The notes below the pieces were generated by a model. That model was not told where the DNA came from, searched no databases, and saw only the letters and a list, made by a program, of their open reading frames with translations. A stretch of DNA of 64,000 bases. Origin: Nematostella vectensis (taxonomy: Eukaryota > Cnidaria > Anthozoa > Actiniaria > Edwardsiidae). Below are positions 45,641-57,616 of this stretch, one piece after another. The number at the start of each line of letters is the position of its first letter. Positions within the stretch are counted from its first letter, which is position 1. The stretch lies in contig NC_064037.1 in NCBI RefSeq assembly GCF_932526225.1, positions 14,149,703 to 14,213,702 on the forward strand, given 5' to 3'. The position numbers were made by a program, and so were the translations under genes.

Positions 45641-48600
45641 TTAATGCAAAGCACCAGCCGCAACGAAAGCGGCAAGAGCAGTCACCAAGACGACAGGTTG
45701 ATTGACAGCACCTGCGTTGCACTCGTCCGTCTCACAGCACGCCGCCTCGCAGTAGTTGTTATTGTCAGTGCAGCTTTTGATTCGAGCATCGCAATCTGAC
45801 TTCTTGCCGCAGCTTTTGGTTGTAGAGTCGCCCGTGCGATGCTTGAAGCACACGTCTTCGTCTTTCTTGCACGGCATTGCCATCTCTCCGCAGTTGCCAA
45901 ATGGGTTATTACAGGTGTAGCATTTTAGAGACATTGCTATGGAATGAATAAATGAAAACACGCACAATTTATGCTTGCAAATACAAGATTGATCTAGTGA
46001 GTCAAACTACAGAACATCAGTGCCGTAGCAGGCTTTGAGATAGACTTGCCCCAAGTCGCCCTCTTTGATTTTCCCTAATAGGAGTGCGCGATTTAATGGT
46101 ATTTTCCTCAATAATCAGTAAAAAAAAGTAGGCGCGCGGAGAGGACGACTTGTTCCGTTTGCACGATTTCGATTTGAATTTGCATATTTTTGCCGCGAAA
46201 AATATATGCGCGCGCTCGTTAAATGACGCTATTCTTTAGCGTCTTTAGCGCTCGCATGAAAATAACGAAACTTGAAAACGTTTTCGCTTCAAAATCTTTC
46301 CAGTCTCTATTTCTTTAAGCTGGCCAGCGGCGACGACGGCGACGGCACCAAGAACGGCGCGCGCGCTCACGAATTGCTCAAAAACGCGTTGTCGTCCGCG
46401 ACGGCAAATGTAGAATGGCATTTTCCTATTTTCACGTTCTACGCGCGCCGTCAGGAACGTCAACGGTCGTTTTGGAACATGCGCGAGTGCGCGCGCCGTT
46501 CCCGATGTCCTCGCGTAAGGTCTCTAATATTTGGGGGCACGATACAGAAACCTGAAGAAAATATAGGGGGGCACAACCCCTTATAAATATTTAAATAATA
46601 TAGAGGAGGAAGGGTCATTTTTTGGGGGGTGGGGGGGAGGAGGAATATTTCGTGTACTACCTAGGATCCTTTTTCTTTAGTTTTGGTACCATATTCGAAA
46701 AGGTGACCGGTCGGTTATTGCATTTCTCTACCGATAGAGGTGTAAAAAACCTGCAGGACGTCACCTGTCACTTGGAGGGTAAAAAAGACTGCTTCATCAT
46801 CTAAGTTAGTGCTTCAACGATTGCATATTGTGCTAAAATCTGTATCTTTATAACGACGGATACCATTAACGGTTACAAGCTTTGTTAGGTAGATTTTGGG
46901 CACTTATACAAAACCAAACATTTGATGGTATACAATGCACTAACAATACAACAGTTTAATATTTATGATGTTTTTATGCTATTCTTACGATAATTGAAGT
47001 GGAAAAAAACGTTTTGAGTCTAGTAGTGATAATTGGGGATTAATTAAGCGACAGGTGTAGAGCATGACTATAAAGATAGTATAATTTAAACAAACACTCC
47101 AAAGCTTATGATACAAACCACATCCACTTTGTGTGCACTTCAGTTTATGAGAGGGACTAGTGTTTTTTGTTTTGTACAACGAATAATCGAGGCCAAAACA
47201 GAGCAGAACAAGGAGAGAAGTACATCTAAATACATCATCTGTGTTCAGTTTGTTTGTAACAAAAAAAAAATCCTGGCTTTGGGACATCCCCAATACAACA
47301 ATTACAACAGTGTCAACAGTTTTGTGACGCGCCACCTAATTTGTCTACCTTTTTTCCTAATTAGTCGTAGTTGATGTAAAGCGAATGATTTGGGCTTTTG
47401 TTGAAAAAGCAACCTACTTACAAGAAAAATTTGACGTGACACAATATTAGTTTAACTTATATTACTTTAAGGATTATGATCATAATCATTTCTGCTTGGA
47501 GTCCTTTATTGGGGTTGCGTTATAATAGTCTTTTTGCGCGTGATGTCGTCGGCTTACAGTGCTTATGTACGCCACGATGGAATACTTCGGACTTCCCACT
47601 GCCCACTGGCGCGCAAAGGAGATATCAAAACTCATTTTACCAGTTTTACAGCCACGAGAACAGATGGTAATAGTTCTATATGCGTTAATTATTAGGGACT
47701 GTAAGTTTTGTAGTCAATCGCACATACAATAAAAACATTAATTAACAAAAATGTGTATTAAAATCTATCCTTTTTCATGCTATGGATGTTTGTTTGGCCG
47801 CTTTTTGTCAAAAATTGTTTTCTCGAAAGCATGCCGTGCGGGTTTTAATTAACCTATTTTTATGAGTGTTTATAGTTAAAGAATGTCGATCACCCACTCC
47901 TTTGTTATTGTTTATCATCGAAAATAGGTTTATTCGCAAGGAAACTTCTAAATAACAATCCACGAATGAAGTCTGATATGTTATTCAAGATATTTGATTG
48001 AAACAAGAGACCATCATGGTCTCTTGATTGAAAATATCTTGGCGACTTGCTTTAATTAGCCGATGGAAATGGGTGCTTCGGTGACTCACCATTTAGCGGG
48101 AGCATAAAATGATTGGCCTTCTTTAATTGTATAAAGCATAAACTTTTTCAGTTAATTTTGAATTTGAGAACTTTGAAAGGTGTAAACATGCAACAATTAT
48201 TTGCAAGAAATACATGAATGATTCTGTTTCTTTTATCTAAATTCCTTGTGTTGTATTTATATGATGATTGTTATTTTTGGGGAAACGTTTATCATTAAGT
48301 GAGAGTAGGATGACAAATATGCTTATAGTAAAATGCAACCCATTGAAAACAAAACACTTTTAAGATTATAAATATTTAATTAGCCACTCCCAGTTACTTT
48401 CACACTATAAAAGAAGGGCGGAATCGCGTTAACAGAACTTAAGAACAGGTGAAAAATTGAAACAGAAAACTATTGTGAGCGATTTGGAGAGCTCACTAAA
48501 TTAACGTAACCTATTAAACTGTCAGCAGGATTTCAAACTTTTTTTTGGTTTCAGTAAGGACTATATCGTTATTAGCTACTTTAAATTGTTTATCAGATCA

Positions 48601-49080
48601 ACCATTGTAATTCTTGGAAGTGGAAGCAAGGTGTTTTTCATTTGGGCTTTTGAGCAAAAAAATAAAACCCATCGGTGATGATCTACTGCGTGCAGTCTTT
48701 TTCTGCTGGCCCGTGTCAGATGAGTTATATGCTAAATGTTATCATATACCATCTAATTTATTGTTCTATGGATCTTCGATATTTTGAGGAAATTCTGACC
48801 ATACAAAACAAGAGCACGCAAAAAATTCCGGAAAACAATTCTGAACACGGCAAGAGAAATCAGTTGCTTCACCGTCAGATATGGGATCCATGTCCCTTCT
48901 TTGCAAAAATGTTCTCTGCTTTATGTGTTTAATCATATCTAACACATTCAGGGAACCCGGACCAGACACGGATATACGATTTCAAGAGGTATATATATAA
49001 AAAAAAGACAAAGACCATGACTTACCTGTTGGAATAAGGACGCAAACTGCAGCCATGACTATAAGTGTGAACTTATTCAT
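45641..49080 (-). CDS. Ly6/uPAR-domain GPI-anchored-type protein, complete (116 residues)
   Basis: Two exons: 49080-49026 (ATG at 49080) and 45936-45641, joined in phase 1 across a 3.1-kb intron. Exon 1 encodes a signal peptide (MNKFTLIVMAAVCVLIPT). Exon 2 carries the cysteine-rich three-finger domain: LKCYTCNNPFGNC opening, MPCKKDEDVC, and the closing CCETDECN that matches the LU-domain CC-x4-CN signature. Twelve cysteines are in the mature part against the usual ten, suggesting one extra disulfide. The C-terminal hydrophobic tail (VVLVTALAAFVAAGALH) after NAGAVNQP suggests cleavage and a GPI anchor. Likely a cell-surface protein; ligand unknown. The three-finger fold is shared with many unrelated functions, so no role is inferred. 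Confidence 0.9.
46018..46580. mobile_element. CCGTAGCAGG-family ends enclosing a GC-rich inverted-repeat insert
   Basis: TGCCGTAGCAGGCTTTGAGA at 46021 and AATATTTGGGGGCACGATAC with GGGGGGCAC at 46527-46575 are family termini. The DNA between (46110-46520) contains GGCGCGCGGAGAGGACGAC, ATGCGCGCGCTCG, and GAACGGCGCGCGCGC, then ATGCGCGAGTGCGCGCGCC, indicating a further inverted-repeat element nested within. Ly6 intron. Confidence 0.5.
47880..48125 (+). mobile_element. CCAGGCGCGT-family interior block with a small palindrome
   Basis: ATGTCGATCACCCACTCCTT, CACGAATGAAGTCTGATATG and TTTAGCGGGAGCATAAAATG match the block at 11550-11770. A 20-bp palindrome AAGAGACCATCATGGTCTCTT interrupts it at about 48006, flanked by the repeated GATTGAAA. 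Ly6 intron. Confidence 0.6.
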
Positions 49081-49461
49081 TTTCTTGCTTGCCTTCTTGA
49101 AACAATTCCAGCTTTCAGTAAAGTATAGTTGTAATAGAATTCCGGCGGTGGTGCAGTTCCAAATGGTGCATTTAGCAACGCAAACGATTGGTTACAACAA
49201 ATACTAGCTTTCCTATGACGCCTTGCGCGGTATTTCAACGTAGTCCAAGGCGTTATGTTCGGTCGGGTCTCCTAAGGTGTTTCGGATTTTTTTTGCTTTC
49301 CCCAATCTCTCTTGTCTTGGCAAGCAAAGGTATCCCGAACGCAACACTAGGGACCAGGCTGCGCGGACTTCATAAAGGTGACTAGAGAAGGAATTAAGGA
49401 AAATCTAGAAATTTTGGCTATTTTCCTGCAGAAGTCTTGTTAAGTATTTTTTTCGAACAAA

Positions 49462-49525
49462 GCCTCCCTCGCAGGCGTTTTAAGGCAGGTCGCTCATTGC
49501 CTAAAAACGCCTGCGAGCGAGGCTA
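49462..49525. mobile_element. Palindromic element with about 12-bp target duplication
   Basis: CCTCCCTCGCAGGCGTTTTA and TAAAAACGCCTGCGAGCGAGG form the arms. The sequence TTTCGAACAAAG is present on both sides (49450-49461 and 49526-49537), as expected for a target-site duplication. Same family as 26601-26654. Confidence 0.75.
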
Positions 49526-49966
49526 TTTCGAACAAAGCACCTAAATGAATAAGCCCAGCAAAATAGATGGCTTAAAATTTGTCGAGAAAATCAATATTTC
49601 TAGGTTTCATTCGCCACCTCAAAATTTCATCAACTTAGCGCTTTGTAGTTTGAACTAAGCGAAAAGTGCCCAATGTTTTACCACAAATAGAGTCATCTCG
49701 AATAATGGGCTGTCATGTCATACAGTAAGTAGCATGTGCACAGCTAAAAGGAACAAATGCCACTATTATTATATCGAAGCCGGCCCCAGAGCCCCATATG
49801 TAAAGAAATATGGAACAGCTATGCGAATCAAATTTCGTGTTATATTGGCGGGAACCCTGTGGTGTCACAAATCAGCCATCAAGACGTGCAACTTCTAGGC
49901 TGATAGGAGACAGGAGAGTCATCGTCACGAAGACGTATATTTTTTTAGTAAGCGGGGCATAAGCGG

Positions 49967-50167
49967 TCAAACAATCTGTTTCTTGATTTTCTTGGGCAAA
50001 GGGAGGTAGCTTGAGCCTGGTTTGTAGAGAGCCATGTTTAAATCTAGATCTTCTTGGTTCGCCTCGTCGACTTGTTTCACCATCTCTTCGGGGTTCACCG
50101 TAGTCATACAGGGACTCCTAAAATAAAGCTCGGAACCACCGACTTTCCGCTTCACAAACTTCACCAC
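49967..50167 (-). CDS. Possible small protein of unknown family (66 residues)
   Basis: The frame ends PGSSYLPLPKKIKKQIV after an acidic EEMVKQVDEANQEDLDLN stretch, a natural-looking composition not explained by a repeat. The most likely in-family start is the internal MTTVNPEE, about 46 residues from the end. I do not recognise it, and no upstream exon was found. Overlapping plus-strand frames are shadows. Confidence 0.3.
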   Translation of the reverse strand: MVKFVKRKVGGSELYFRSPCMTTVNPEEMVKQVDEANQEDLDLNMALYKPGSSYLPLPKKIKKQIV

Positions 50168-50968
50168 GACACTAGCGAACCACTACGACCCTTCTTTTCT
50201 GTAGGTTTTCGGTCTAACCGGTGTAGGATGAAAGTTATCTTAGCGGCAAAAAAACACGCAGAGGTCGTATTTTTCCCGGATGCGTGGCTTGTATTTAAAG
50301 TTTGCAGAGTGTTCTGCTGCGGGTCCTTAGACAAATTTCTATTCGAAAAAAGAAAAAAAAGCAGAATTGACACTCTCAGCAAAACGCTCGAAGTCTAGCA
50401 TCGTTGTGCCAGAGCAAGCATAAATTGACAGTTGCTTGTATTATTTTAATAAAAAAAAAATACAGCTATTATCATACTGAGAGAATGCCCTAGGGCATCA
50501 TTAAGTCCTTGGGACATAATTAATTCATGACCTCAATACCCCTCTCTCTGCTAACACACCGCTTTCTGGTTATGTTTTATTGTCTCGACCTTTTTACAGA
50601 TCAGAATCAGTAGTATTAAGCAGCGCTACCGCTTATACCAAGTGTTCAAGGTACCCATTCTTCAACGTTTTCAACAAACCTTTGCCCGCATTAGAATTGA
50701 CTGTTACTTGTCGAAACTCCATTTTTTTGTACTGTTTTTATGTCTAAATCAAGATTTTTCAGTGGCCTAAATCAGCTATTTTGTGTTGTTGAGGTGAGGC
50801 CAACCATCAAATGCATAATACTAAACATTTTCGTGATATCGTCGGAGAGAAGTGAGGACTAGCTCGCCACTTGGGGAGGTACCAGGTTTATTTTATCTTC
50901 CACAACGAAGTTACAACTCTGCAAACAAGACAAACTCTGGAAACAACTAACAACTAAAAGATCCACGC

Positions 50969-51222
50969 TTAAAGCCGCATTGTCACCAGTTTACTTCCGG
51001 TCGATTACGTAACAATCTCCTATGATTTTTTATGGAAACTGCGGAAAATATTTCAAACTTTTAAAAGCAGGTTGTCTGTTGGTAGTTTCTTCGAGGATTT
51101 GACTGATAATTTATAGCGGATGGCCCGTTTTATAGCGCGGATTTTAATAGATTCTTTTATCTTTTGACGGTTGAGGTTCCCGACGGACCTCCGGAAGTAA
51201 ACTGGTGACAATGCGGCTTTAA
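50969..51222 (+). mobile_element. TTAA-flanked MITE (254 bp)
   Basis: Begins TTAAAGCCGCATTGTCACC and ends GGTGACAATGCGGCTTTAA, perfect mirror termini, extended by TTTACTTCCGG/CCGGAAGTAAA. It is the reverse-orientation homologue of 11775-12021. No coding capacity. Confidence 0.88.
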
Positions 51223-51387
51223 ATGCTCCCCTTTTTGTATGCTGTCAGAGGTTAAACAGGCCTTTGACAGAGGTTGCCTAGTTACCTTTCAGTTTAAGCT
51301 CTCCATGTGTCCAATTCATGTCGTTACATTCACTTAGATCGATTAATACCAGTAACGCAATTCATGTACGCTAGCGTAACATAGCAG

Positions 51388-51561
51388 GGCCGTAGCAGGG
51401 GGTGGGACACTGGGGGCACGTGTCCCGCGCCTCAATATTTTCAAACATTATAAGGAAAAGACCAATAAGGGCAATGCTTTGCCCCCAACCCTCCCACCCC
51501 CAATGCTTTCTCAACGTTTCTGTATTGTACCCTTCTAATATTTCAAGGCCTGCTACGGCAC
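51388..51561 (+). mobile_element. CCGTAGCAGG-family element, best copy (about 174 bp)
   Basis: GCCGTAGCAGG at 51390 and CCTGCTACGGC at 51551-51561 are inverted ends; the next bases (GGTGGGACACTGGGGGCACG against TTGTACCCTTCTAATATTT) diverge between arms. Related: 5812-6012, 23655-23757, 46018-46580. Confidence 0.8.
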
Positions 51562-52138
51562 AGGACATTTCGAACAGACTCTAGATATATTTTTGATAAG
51601 TTAACTTGCTTCGGCTAGAGAGTACGAGGTCTAAATAAACAGCAATACGATAATGAGTTCCGCCTCCTCGCAAAAGGTGTAACTCGCTTTCAGGCTTGAA
51701 AATAGACTAAGCTGTCCACCTTTTTTCAATCAACTTTTAGCGGCTAAATCATATTTAAGAAATCGAAATAAAGATTAATTTGGTTCCTCTACTAGCCTCT
51801 GGTGCAAGTAGTTAAGAATATCCCAATAAATATAGCTGTCAAATTACCGCGTAATATATGTTACACTTGTATCTTGTACACTTTATTATGCTAATAATCG
51901 CTTATAGTGTTTTGCCTGATTCTACGGAGATATCTAGCGTGATGATAAATATGACTTGAGAAAGAAAAATCAAAAATGCGCTGCTCTCATGACTTCTCTC
52001 CACACTTTGAGTTATGAGACAAACTTAAAGCCATTGATCCAAAGCTAGGACACCCTAAGTGCAACAAGTTTTGATCTATCCCTAAATAAATAGATAGACC
52101 TCGGGTTTTAAGGCGAAATCATGTAAAGTAAAAGGGGA

Positions 52139-52500
52139 CTTGTGCTAAGAGATCACGTGACTGTTTGGGTGACAAACTACCGCGCGCTCTGCCTTTTAGC
52201 GGCAAAAAAAACAGCAAACTTATTCAGCGCTTACCAAAAAAATGATTTTTTTTCGTTTATCACTCGACCGAGTTTGAAGCCATTTCGGCAGCGATTTCAC
52301 AGGGTTACTGTGAAACCGCTGCCAAATGGCTTCAAACTCGGTCGAGTAATAAGCGACACAACAAGTGAGTATTGCGAGTCATTTTTATTCATTAAGACAA
52401 ATTTTAAGATTTTGATTTTTGACCTTCAAAGTGCATATAATGAGCTTGGGCTGCCTATGGTTAAACACTTAAGCCAAAGCCTCGCAAACGAGATCACACC
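52139..52500. mobile_element. Repeat with a nearly perfect 41-bp-arm palindrome at 52262-52347
   Basis: ACTCGACCGAGTTTGAAGCC and TTTCACAG are mirrored by CTGTGAAACCGCTGCC and GGCTTCAAACTCGGTCGAGT around a 4-base loop, with two mismatches. The DNA to its left (GATCACGTGACTGTTTGGG, TTAGCGGCAAAAAAAACAGC) resembles 5150-5340 in the SVOP-like intron, so the palindrome may be the centre of a larger dispersed element. Confidence 0.75.
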
Positions 52501-52573
52501 CATTCTCTGAAAAAAGTCCCAAAATATACACACGCTATACATTCCTTACTAACATAGCTACTTTCTTCATTGA

Positions 52574-55500
52574 TTAGTAATGCCCGCGCCAAGTATACCA
52601 AATAATCCCCATTGATAACGGACAAGGGGCGCTGTTGTAATACGGGTTGTTAAGGTTACAATGAAAGCAAGCGTTGTGCCACCAGCCACCGCCGCCATAT
52701 TGCGCAGCGCAGTTTTGGCCTGGTTTCTGATCATTGTCTTGGTCGTAGGTTGGAAATTTCATCCCGTTGGCAGGGTCAAGCGAATCCCCTGCATCTCCTG
52801 TTATGAAAGATAGTGTTATTGTTATTATTAATGAATAAAGAAACTACGCAATTTTTGCAAATGTGTTTCCCTTCTTTTTTGTAAATTGAGTAAAACGCTG
52901 TACTTATTTAACCTGGGAGCGAATTTAGGTAAGATGGTATTCATTTATATCCTCTGATAGAGATTCCGAAGAAGACTTGGTATTTTTCGTTGTAAATTTT
53001 AGCAACTCGCGTTTCTCATTAGGAAAAGTTCGTTTATTACCTCGATGGTGGGGGTGGGGGCGGGGGCGGGGGCGTGAGAATTTTGATAAAAGTAAGGGCT
53101 AAAATTAATTGCCCCACCCCTTCAGGAGGAACAAAATTTCCCATGCCCACCCCCTTTACGCTTCCCCCATATTTTCGGTGCCCCCCCTTTCCAGAAAAAG
53201 AAGAGAGAAGAAGCAAAGGAAGAACGGCAACGACAACGTCAAAAAAAAGCGAGCAGGCATTTGCTGCAAGCTGGTCAGAAAAGGAGGTTAAGGAATTGGC
53301 TGAAAACATTAATTAAGAAAAAGTAAAAGCACTAAATTTTTCAAAGATTCCACTAAATCCGGGTTGTCAACCTGATAAAGTTTGATGCTAGATATGATGC
53401 AGAACCCGGTTGGGAACTCTCCAGAATCTTGAACAGGGTGATCGTCCTAACTTTTAGGGTATAAATTTTCGACCGACTACTTTGTTGAAGGATTTTTCCG
53501 ATTCTGCTATCTCTTAGGGTTAGAAATTCCTACGACCACACCCAAAGTGCTATCCCTTAGGGTTAAAACCGGTTTTGCCGACGATCACCCCATCCCCCTC
53601 CCCCCGCCCCGGGATTCAGAAGAAGCAATATGGTTTGCCGATCTTCTACTTGCAAGAAAAGCCCAGCACAAGAACAGAAAGAGACAGAGTGAGACAGCGA
53701 AACAGATATGAGCAACGATTTTAAGACAGAATGAGCGCTGATAGCTCTAGTTCAGTTTGTTTTGCACTGAATTCTCCCAATCGTTACAGGGCCATACGTG
53801 GTAAATATATGTAATGATCATATCATTTCATCTGACTCTTTGTAATCACCAATTTAGGGATCAATCAAACACATTTTTCCCATGCAGATATGTTTTCTAC
53901 GGTCCTAATGTTCGCAATCACCAGTGGTGCTACAAGTACTCCGTCAAAGCATACTCCGACATACAAGTGTAACTCTTTTCTGTCTTGTAATGTAACAGTC
54001 CAACAATCAGGAGAAAGAATAAAAAACCACTCCTAACTCTCAATATTCAACCATGAGATTTTACTCTCTGTTTCTCTTTTAGCGCGCGGAGGGGCATGGG
54101 TATTACACAGGTACCCCGTGGGGACTGGGACGCACCGCCCCACAAGCCTTAGATAGACACGACAAAATAGACTCTTTTTTTTAAAAACGTCTAATTTCCT
54201 GTTGAGGCTTGTCCGTTCCTGTTTTTGGAACATTTTAAGGCTAAAGTGGTTTCAATGATATTCTTTAATTTTAGTGTAGCAAAAATAATTACCGATCAAT
54301 TAGGAAGAGAATAAAGAAACAAGAAATAATAGCGGAGCCATGGGTTTAGAAATGTGGGATATGTTTTGACAAGTTTTGTTAAGAGATATTGATTAATTAT
54401 TGATAGACATTGATTGACTTTATGAAACCGCTTAATAATCACTTAGCACATGAGGAGAATGACTGACATACTGTATGAACACGAGAGCCAACCGGAGGAA
54501 ACAGATAAAACAAGTTAAATCTAACCTGGAAATACTAGAGAGTTATGCCCGCCGCATAAGTAAGTGAAATCATTGATGTAATTTAGATAATCAGAGTTAT
54601 GATAGCAGCAAATGTGAAACCATAATCAGCAATTATAATGAATTTCAGATCGAATAAAAACTCATCAAATTATACGATTCGTGGCCGAGTGTTTCTTCTA
54701 TGTATCTTAGCGGAACAAGCTATGCGACTTAGTTTATGTGGTCACCGCACGGGTAGTGTGTAAATATCTGAGTCTCGGCATGTTCTTAGTATGTTTAGTG
54801 AAATCTCAGACTGGACGTTCTTATTAAAAGGGTTCTTATAAAAAAAACTGTAAAATCTTTGCGTTTTTTTAAGGTAGCCTATTTTATCAGACGTCCATAG
54901 ATCATTCGCTTTGCTTCCTATGAAGCGAGCTAGCTCCAAGCCTACCGTCTAATGAAGAATTAGGCTATTCTCAAAGTCATTGTAACTTTATATGACTACA
55001 ATTTTTCGATGATTTTTAGATTTAAAACCGCCAGTAATCTATATCTTCTTGTGACACAAACCGAAGGGAGTGATTATAAGCGCAAACTGACAGCAATCAA
55101 TATATAGATATTTACCTGAATTGTATCTGTATTTCAGGGCAAGGATGTACTTCGAGCCTTGTTTCCAACTGAAAAGTTATCATATTCGGAGACTCTGATA
55201 ATATCACCCCAATCTTGAAGCCTCACACGCAGCATTTTCGCGCCCGAACTGTTGGTCAGCCTGTGGATATTGTCAAGACCCAACATGAAGTTGTCGTCTC
55301 CAGGAGTCCCGATCCCTACGCTGTACTCATCAAACGTTCGTCTGAAGTCAACAGAGTCCGAACTTCTTTGTTGAATAACAGTCCAGACCACAGGGGCATC
55401 GTCAAACACGCATCTTACCTGTTACAAGAGAGTGGAAGACGTCGTTAGGCAAACATAGAAAAAACGATGGGTAAACGGATGGAAAAGGAATATTCTGGCA

Positions 55501-57159
55501 AGCAACATTCCGTGACAATAGTAGCTAAAACGTTTTAACCGCTTGCAAAAAAAAAATAATAAAAAAGCAAAATAAAACAACATCTTATTTTCTTGTGAAA
55601 AAGGCGACCCCCCCCCCCCCCCTCATCTGGGAGTGGGGGGTTGGTGATGGGGAAATTTCGACGAGATGGTATAGTCTGTTGTTCTAAGAGCGCCTTTTTG
55701 TAAAATGGGTGGGGATATGGGTAGGGGGGCTCACGTTTTTTTGTCACGGATTGGAGCTAGCTATACCACTAGTACTCACCAAAAAAGGCGTGTGGCTGTC
55801 TGGAGAAAGATAATAATTCCCATTTTCCGAAAAAGGGTTGCAGGCGAATACTTCCTCACACGAGAGTGCTGGAAATTTGTATGCACTCCCCAAAGGAACT
55901 AGAAACAAAAAAAACATCTATTTTCAGGCTGAAGTTGCAAGTTGAAAATTCATCACATTAGCGTTAAATCCTCATGGAAAACGGGCAAGCCGTCCATTGT
56001 GGGACCATGTAATACATTTTTACATACAAACGCTGTACGGTGGTACCTTTATTAAGCGGCCACTTAGCAAAGCCTAAACATTTTGGTCTTGGCCACTCTT
56101 TTCCTGTCCCTAATTATTCATTATTCGGGTAATGTAGAAACTATCGGAAGATTCCCCCACATTGGATTGATGCATCACAGACAAATCAATTGGAAAGAAA
56201 ACAATAGAACGGGAATGCAATACAAAAATGAGGTAATCCAGCCAATCCTGTTAGACCTTACGAGCGGACTTCTACATTTCTCCATTCAGGGGCGTGTCTA
56301 GGGGGGTGGCCCAGGGGGCCCGCCCCCCCCCCCCTTCTAGCCGCCAAAAAAACAGTAATTGTATGAGACATTATCTATAACACAGGAGACAATGCCTTAA
56401 AAAGACCTTTTGGGCCTCCTCCTGTAAAAAATCCTGGCTACGCCGTTGCCATTATTTAGAGTTGAAAATATTACCTTTATTTAACGACCAGAAAAGAAGA
56501 AGAGCAAACAATTGGCCATGTAGAGAAAAATATCGATTGTTTAAAAAATACCACAGAAATGTATATAATATATATTTTTGGTCATTCGGATTAATAGAGC
56601 ACAGCTTAAAAAACCTCTGTCCCTAAGTAACCTCACATCGCGAAAGAGTTTCCTAATTCCCCAGTTCCTAATCAGGAACTCAGTAGGCCAATTGACTAGG
56701 AACCAAAAAGCACCAAACGAAGAAGAAACCAATAAGAAACCAAGAAGTTTCAGGAAACATAATCACCGCGGTAATAGGAATCCGGTTTTTCCTTTCTTTC
56801 GTACTACTGTGTTTATACCCCAACAACACCTTACCTCTCAGCTCCATATGGTGCCCATACTCATATTCAGCAAAATCATCCGGTTTCGCTTCCTTGTCCC
56901 CTTTATTCAGTTGGCACGTCAGACTGTCGTAAAGAAAGTTGATGCTCTGGCACCGTTTGTCTTTCTGACATTCGGCATAGCACAACATCGGATTACCTTC
57001 TTGTAGTGTTTTTAAAACATGGTTTACAAGTCGCCTTCCCTGGATTGGGATAGATAATTTCGGACCATTATCAGCATCACAAATTTGGCATTTTCCTGTT
57101 GTAATTAGCATGAAAACTAGAAGACCTAAGATTTGAAATCTCACAAAAAAGATTTTCAT
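52574..57159 (-). pseudogene. Secreted PAN/apple plus fibrinogen-like (FReD) protein with two frame lesions
   Basis: Exons: 57159-56835 (signal peptide ending GKCQ, then a PAN/apple domain with LCYAECQKDKRCQSINF), 55898-55780 (SCEEVFACNPFSENGNYYL, start of the fibrinogen domain), 55418-55116 (WTVIQQR, FMLGLDNIHRLT) and 52797-52574 (GDSLDPANGMKF, NCAAQYGGGGWWHNACF, IIWYTWRGHY). The family is secreted and lectin-like in invertebrates. Two breaks are visible: in exon 3 the frame slips by one base at about 55140-55150 (after EYDNFSVGN), so the expected KYILALKYRYNSG is read only in another frame and splice phase fits only if one base is missing; and at 52576-52574 a TAA stands where the domain normally continues, the frame beyond still reading SMKKVAMLVRN. 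Either a recent pseudogene, sequencing error at a G run, or a truncated but working protein. Confidence 0.8.
53037..53330. repeat. G/C-rich homopurine-homopyrimidine patch in the FReD gene intron
   Basis: GGTGGGGGTGGGGGCGGGGG at 53046 and C-runs at 53100-53190 resemble decayed element ends; nothing coding. The reverse-oriented AGGGTATAAATTTTCGACC repeat (53455-53575) follows, related to 26165-26415. Confidence 0.45.
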
Positions 57160-57179
57160 GACTGATGTGAATAACCAGC

Positions 57180-57580
57180 CTCAAAGAAACATAGGATAAC
57201 CATGTGGTATTTTTTGTTTAAATATTGATAGTGCCTAGATGCATTCTTTTATGTATTGCCATTGTATGGGTAAATTAAATCTCTGGCAGATCGGGACTCA
57301 TTTTGTTCAATCGCAACAGGACATGGACGAGGCAATACAAGAAATATGTGAATAATAAAGGGGTCGATTACATAACGGTATGATGCTTTTGTAAACATTC
57401 CCTTGTGTCGTCTTTAAAATGTCGTTATATGGGGATCTTAGAGGTAAACACAACGCAGAAGTGCTTTAAACAAATAATTCACCCTCATTTTTGTTACTAT
57501 TTCAATCTACTGTATAAGCCACGGCTCATTGGGTCATTCCTCCGTCTTTACTCCCCCCCTCTCTCTTTCTCTCTCTTAAT

Positions 57581-57616
<36 letters not shown>

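Larger units (their letters stand above)
49081..52540. other. Region upstream of Ly6, mostly transposon remnants
   Basis: Besides the small frame at 49967-50167 and the palindrome at 49462-49525, it holds a TTAA MITE (50969-51222), a CCGTAGCAGG element (51388-51561) and a long palindrome (52262-52347). The rest is AT-rich with no exon recognised. Confidence 0.5.

Noticed and set aside
50054..50398. 114-residue plus-strand frame
   Set aside because: Antisense to the small minus-strand frame and without recognisable features.
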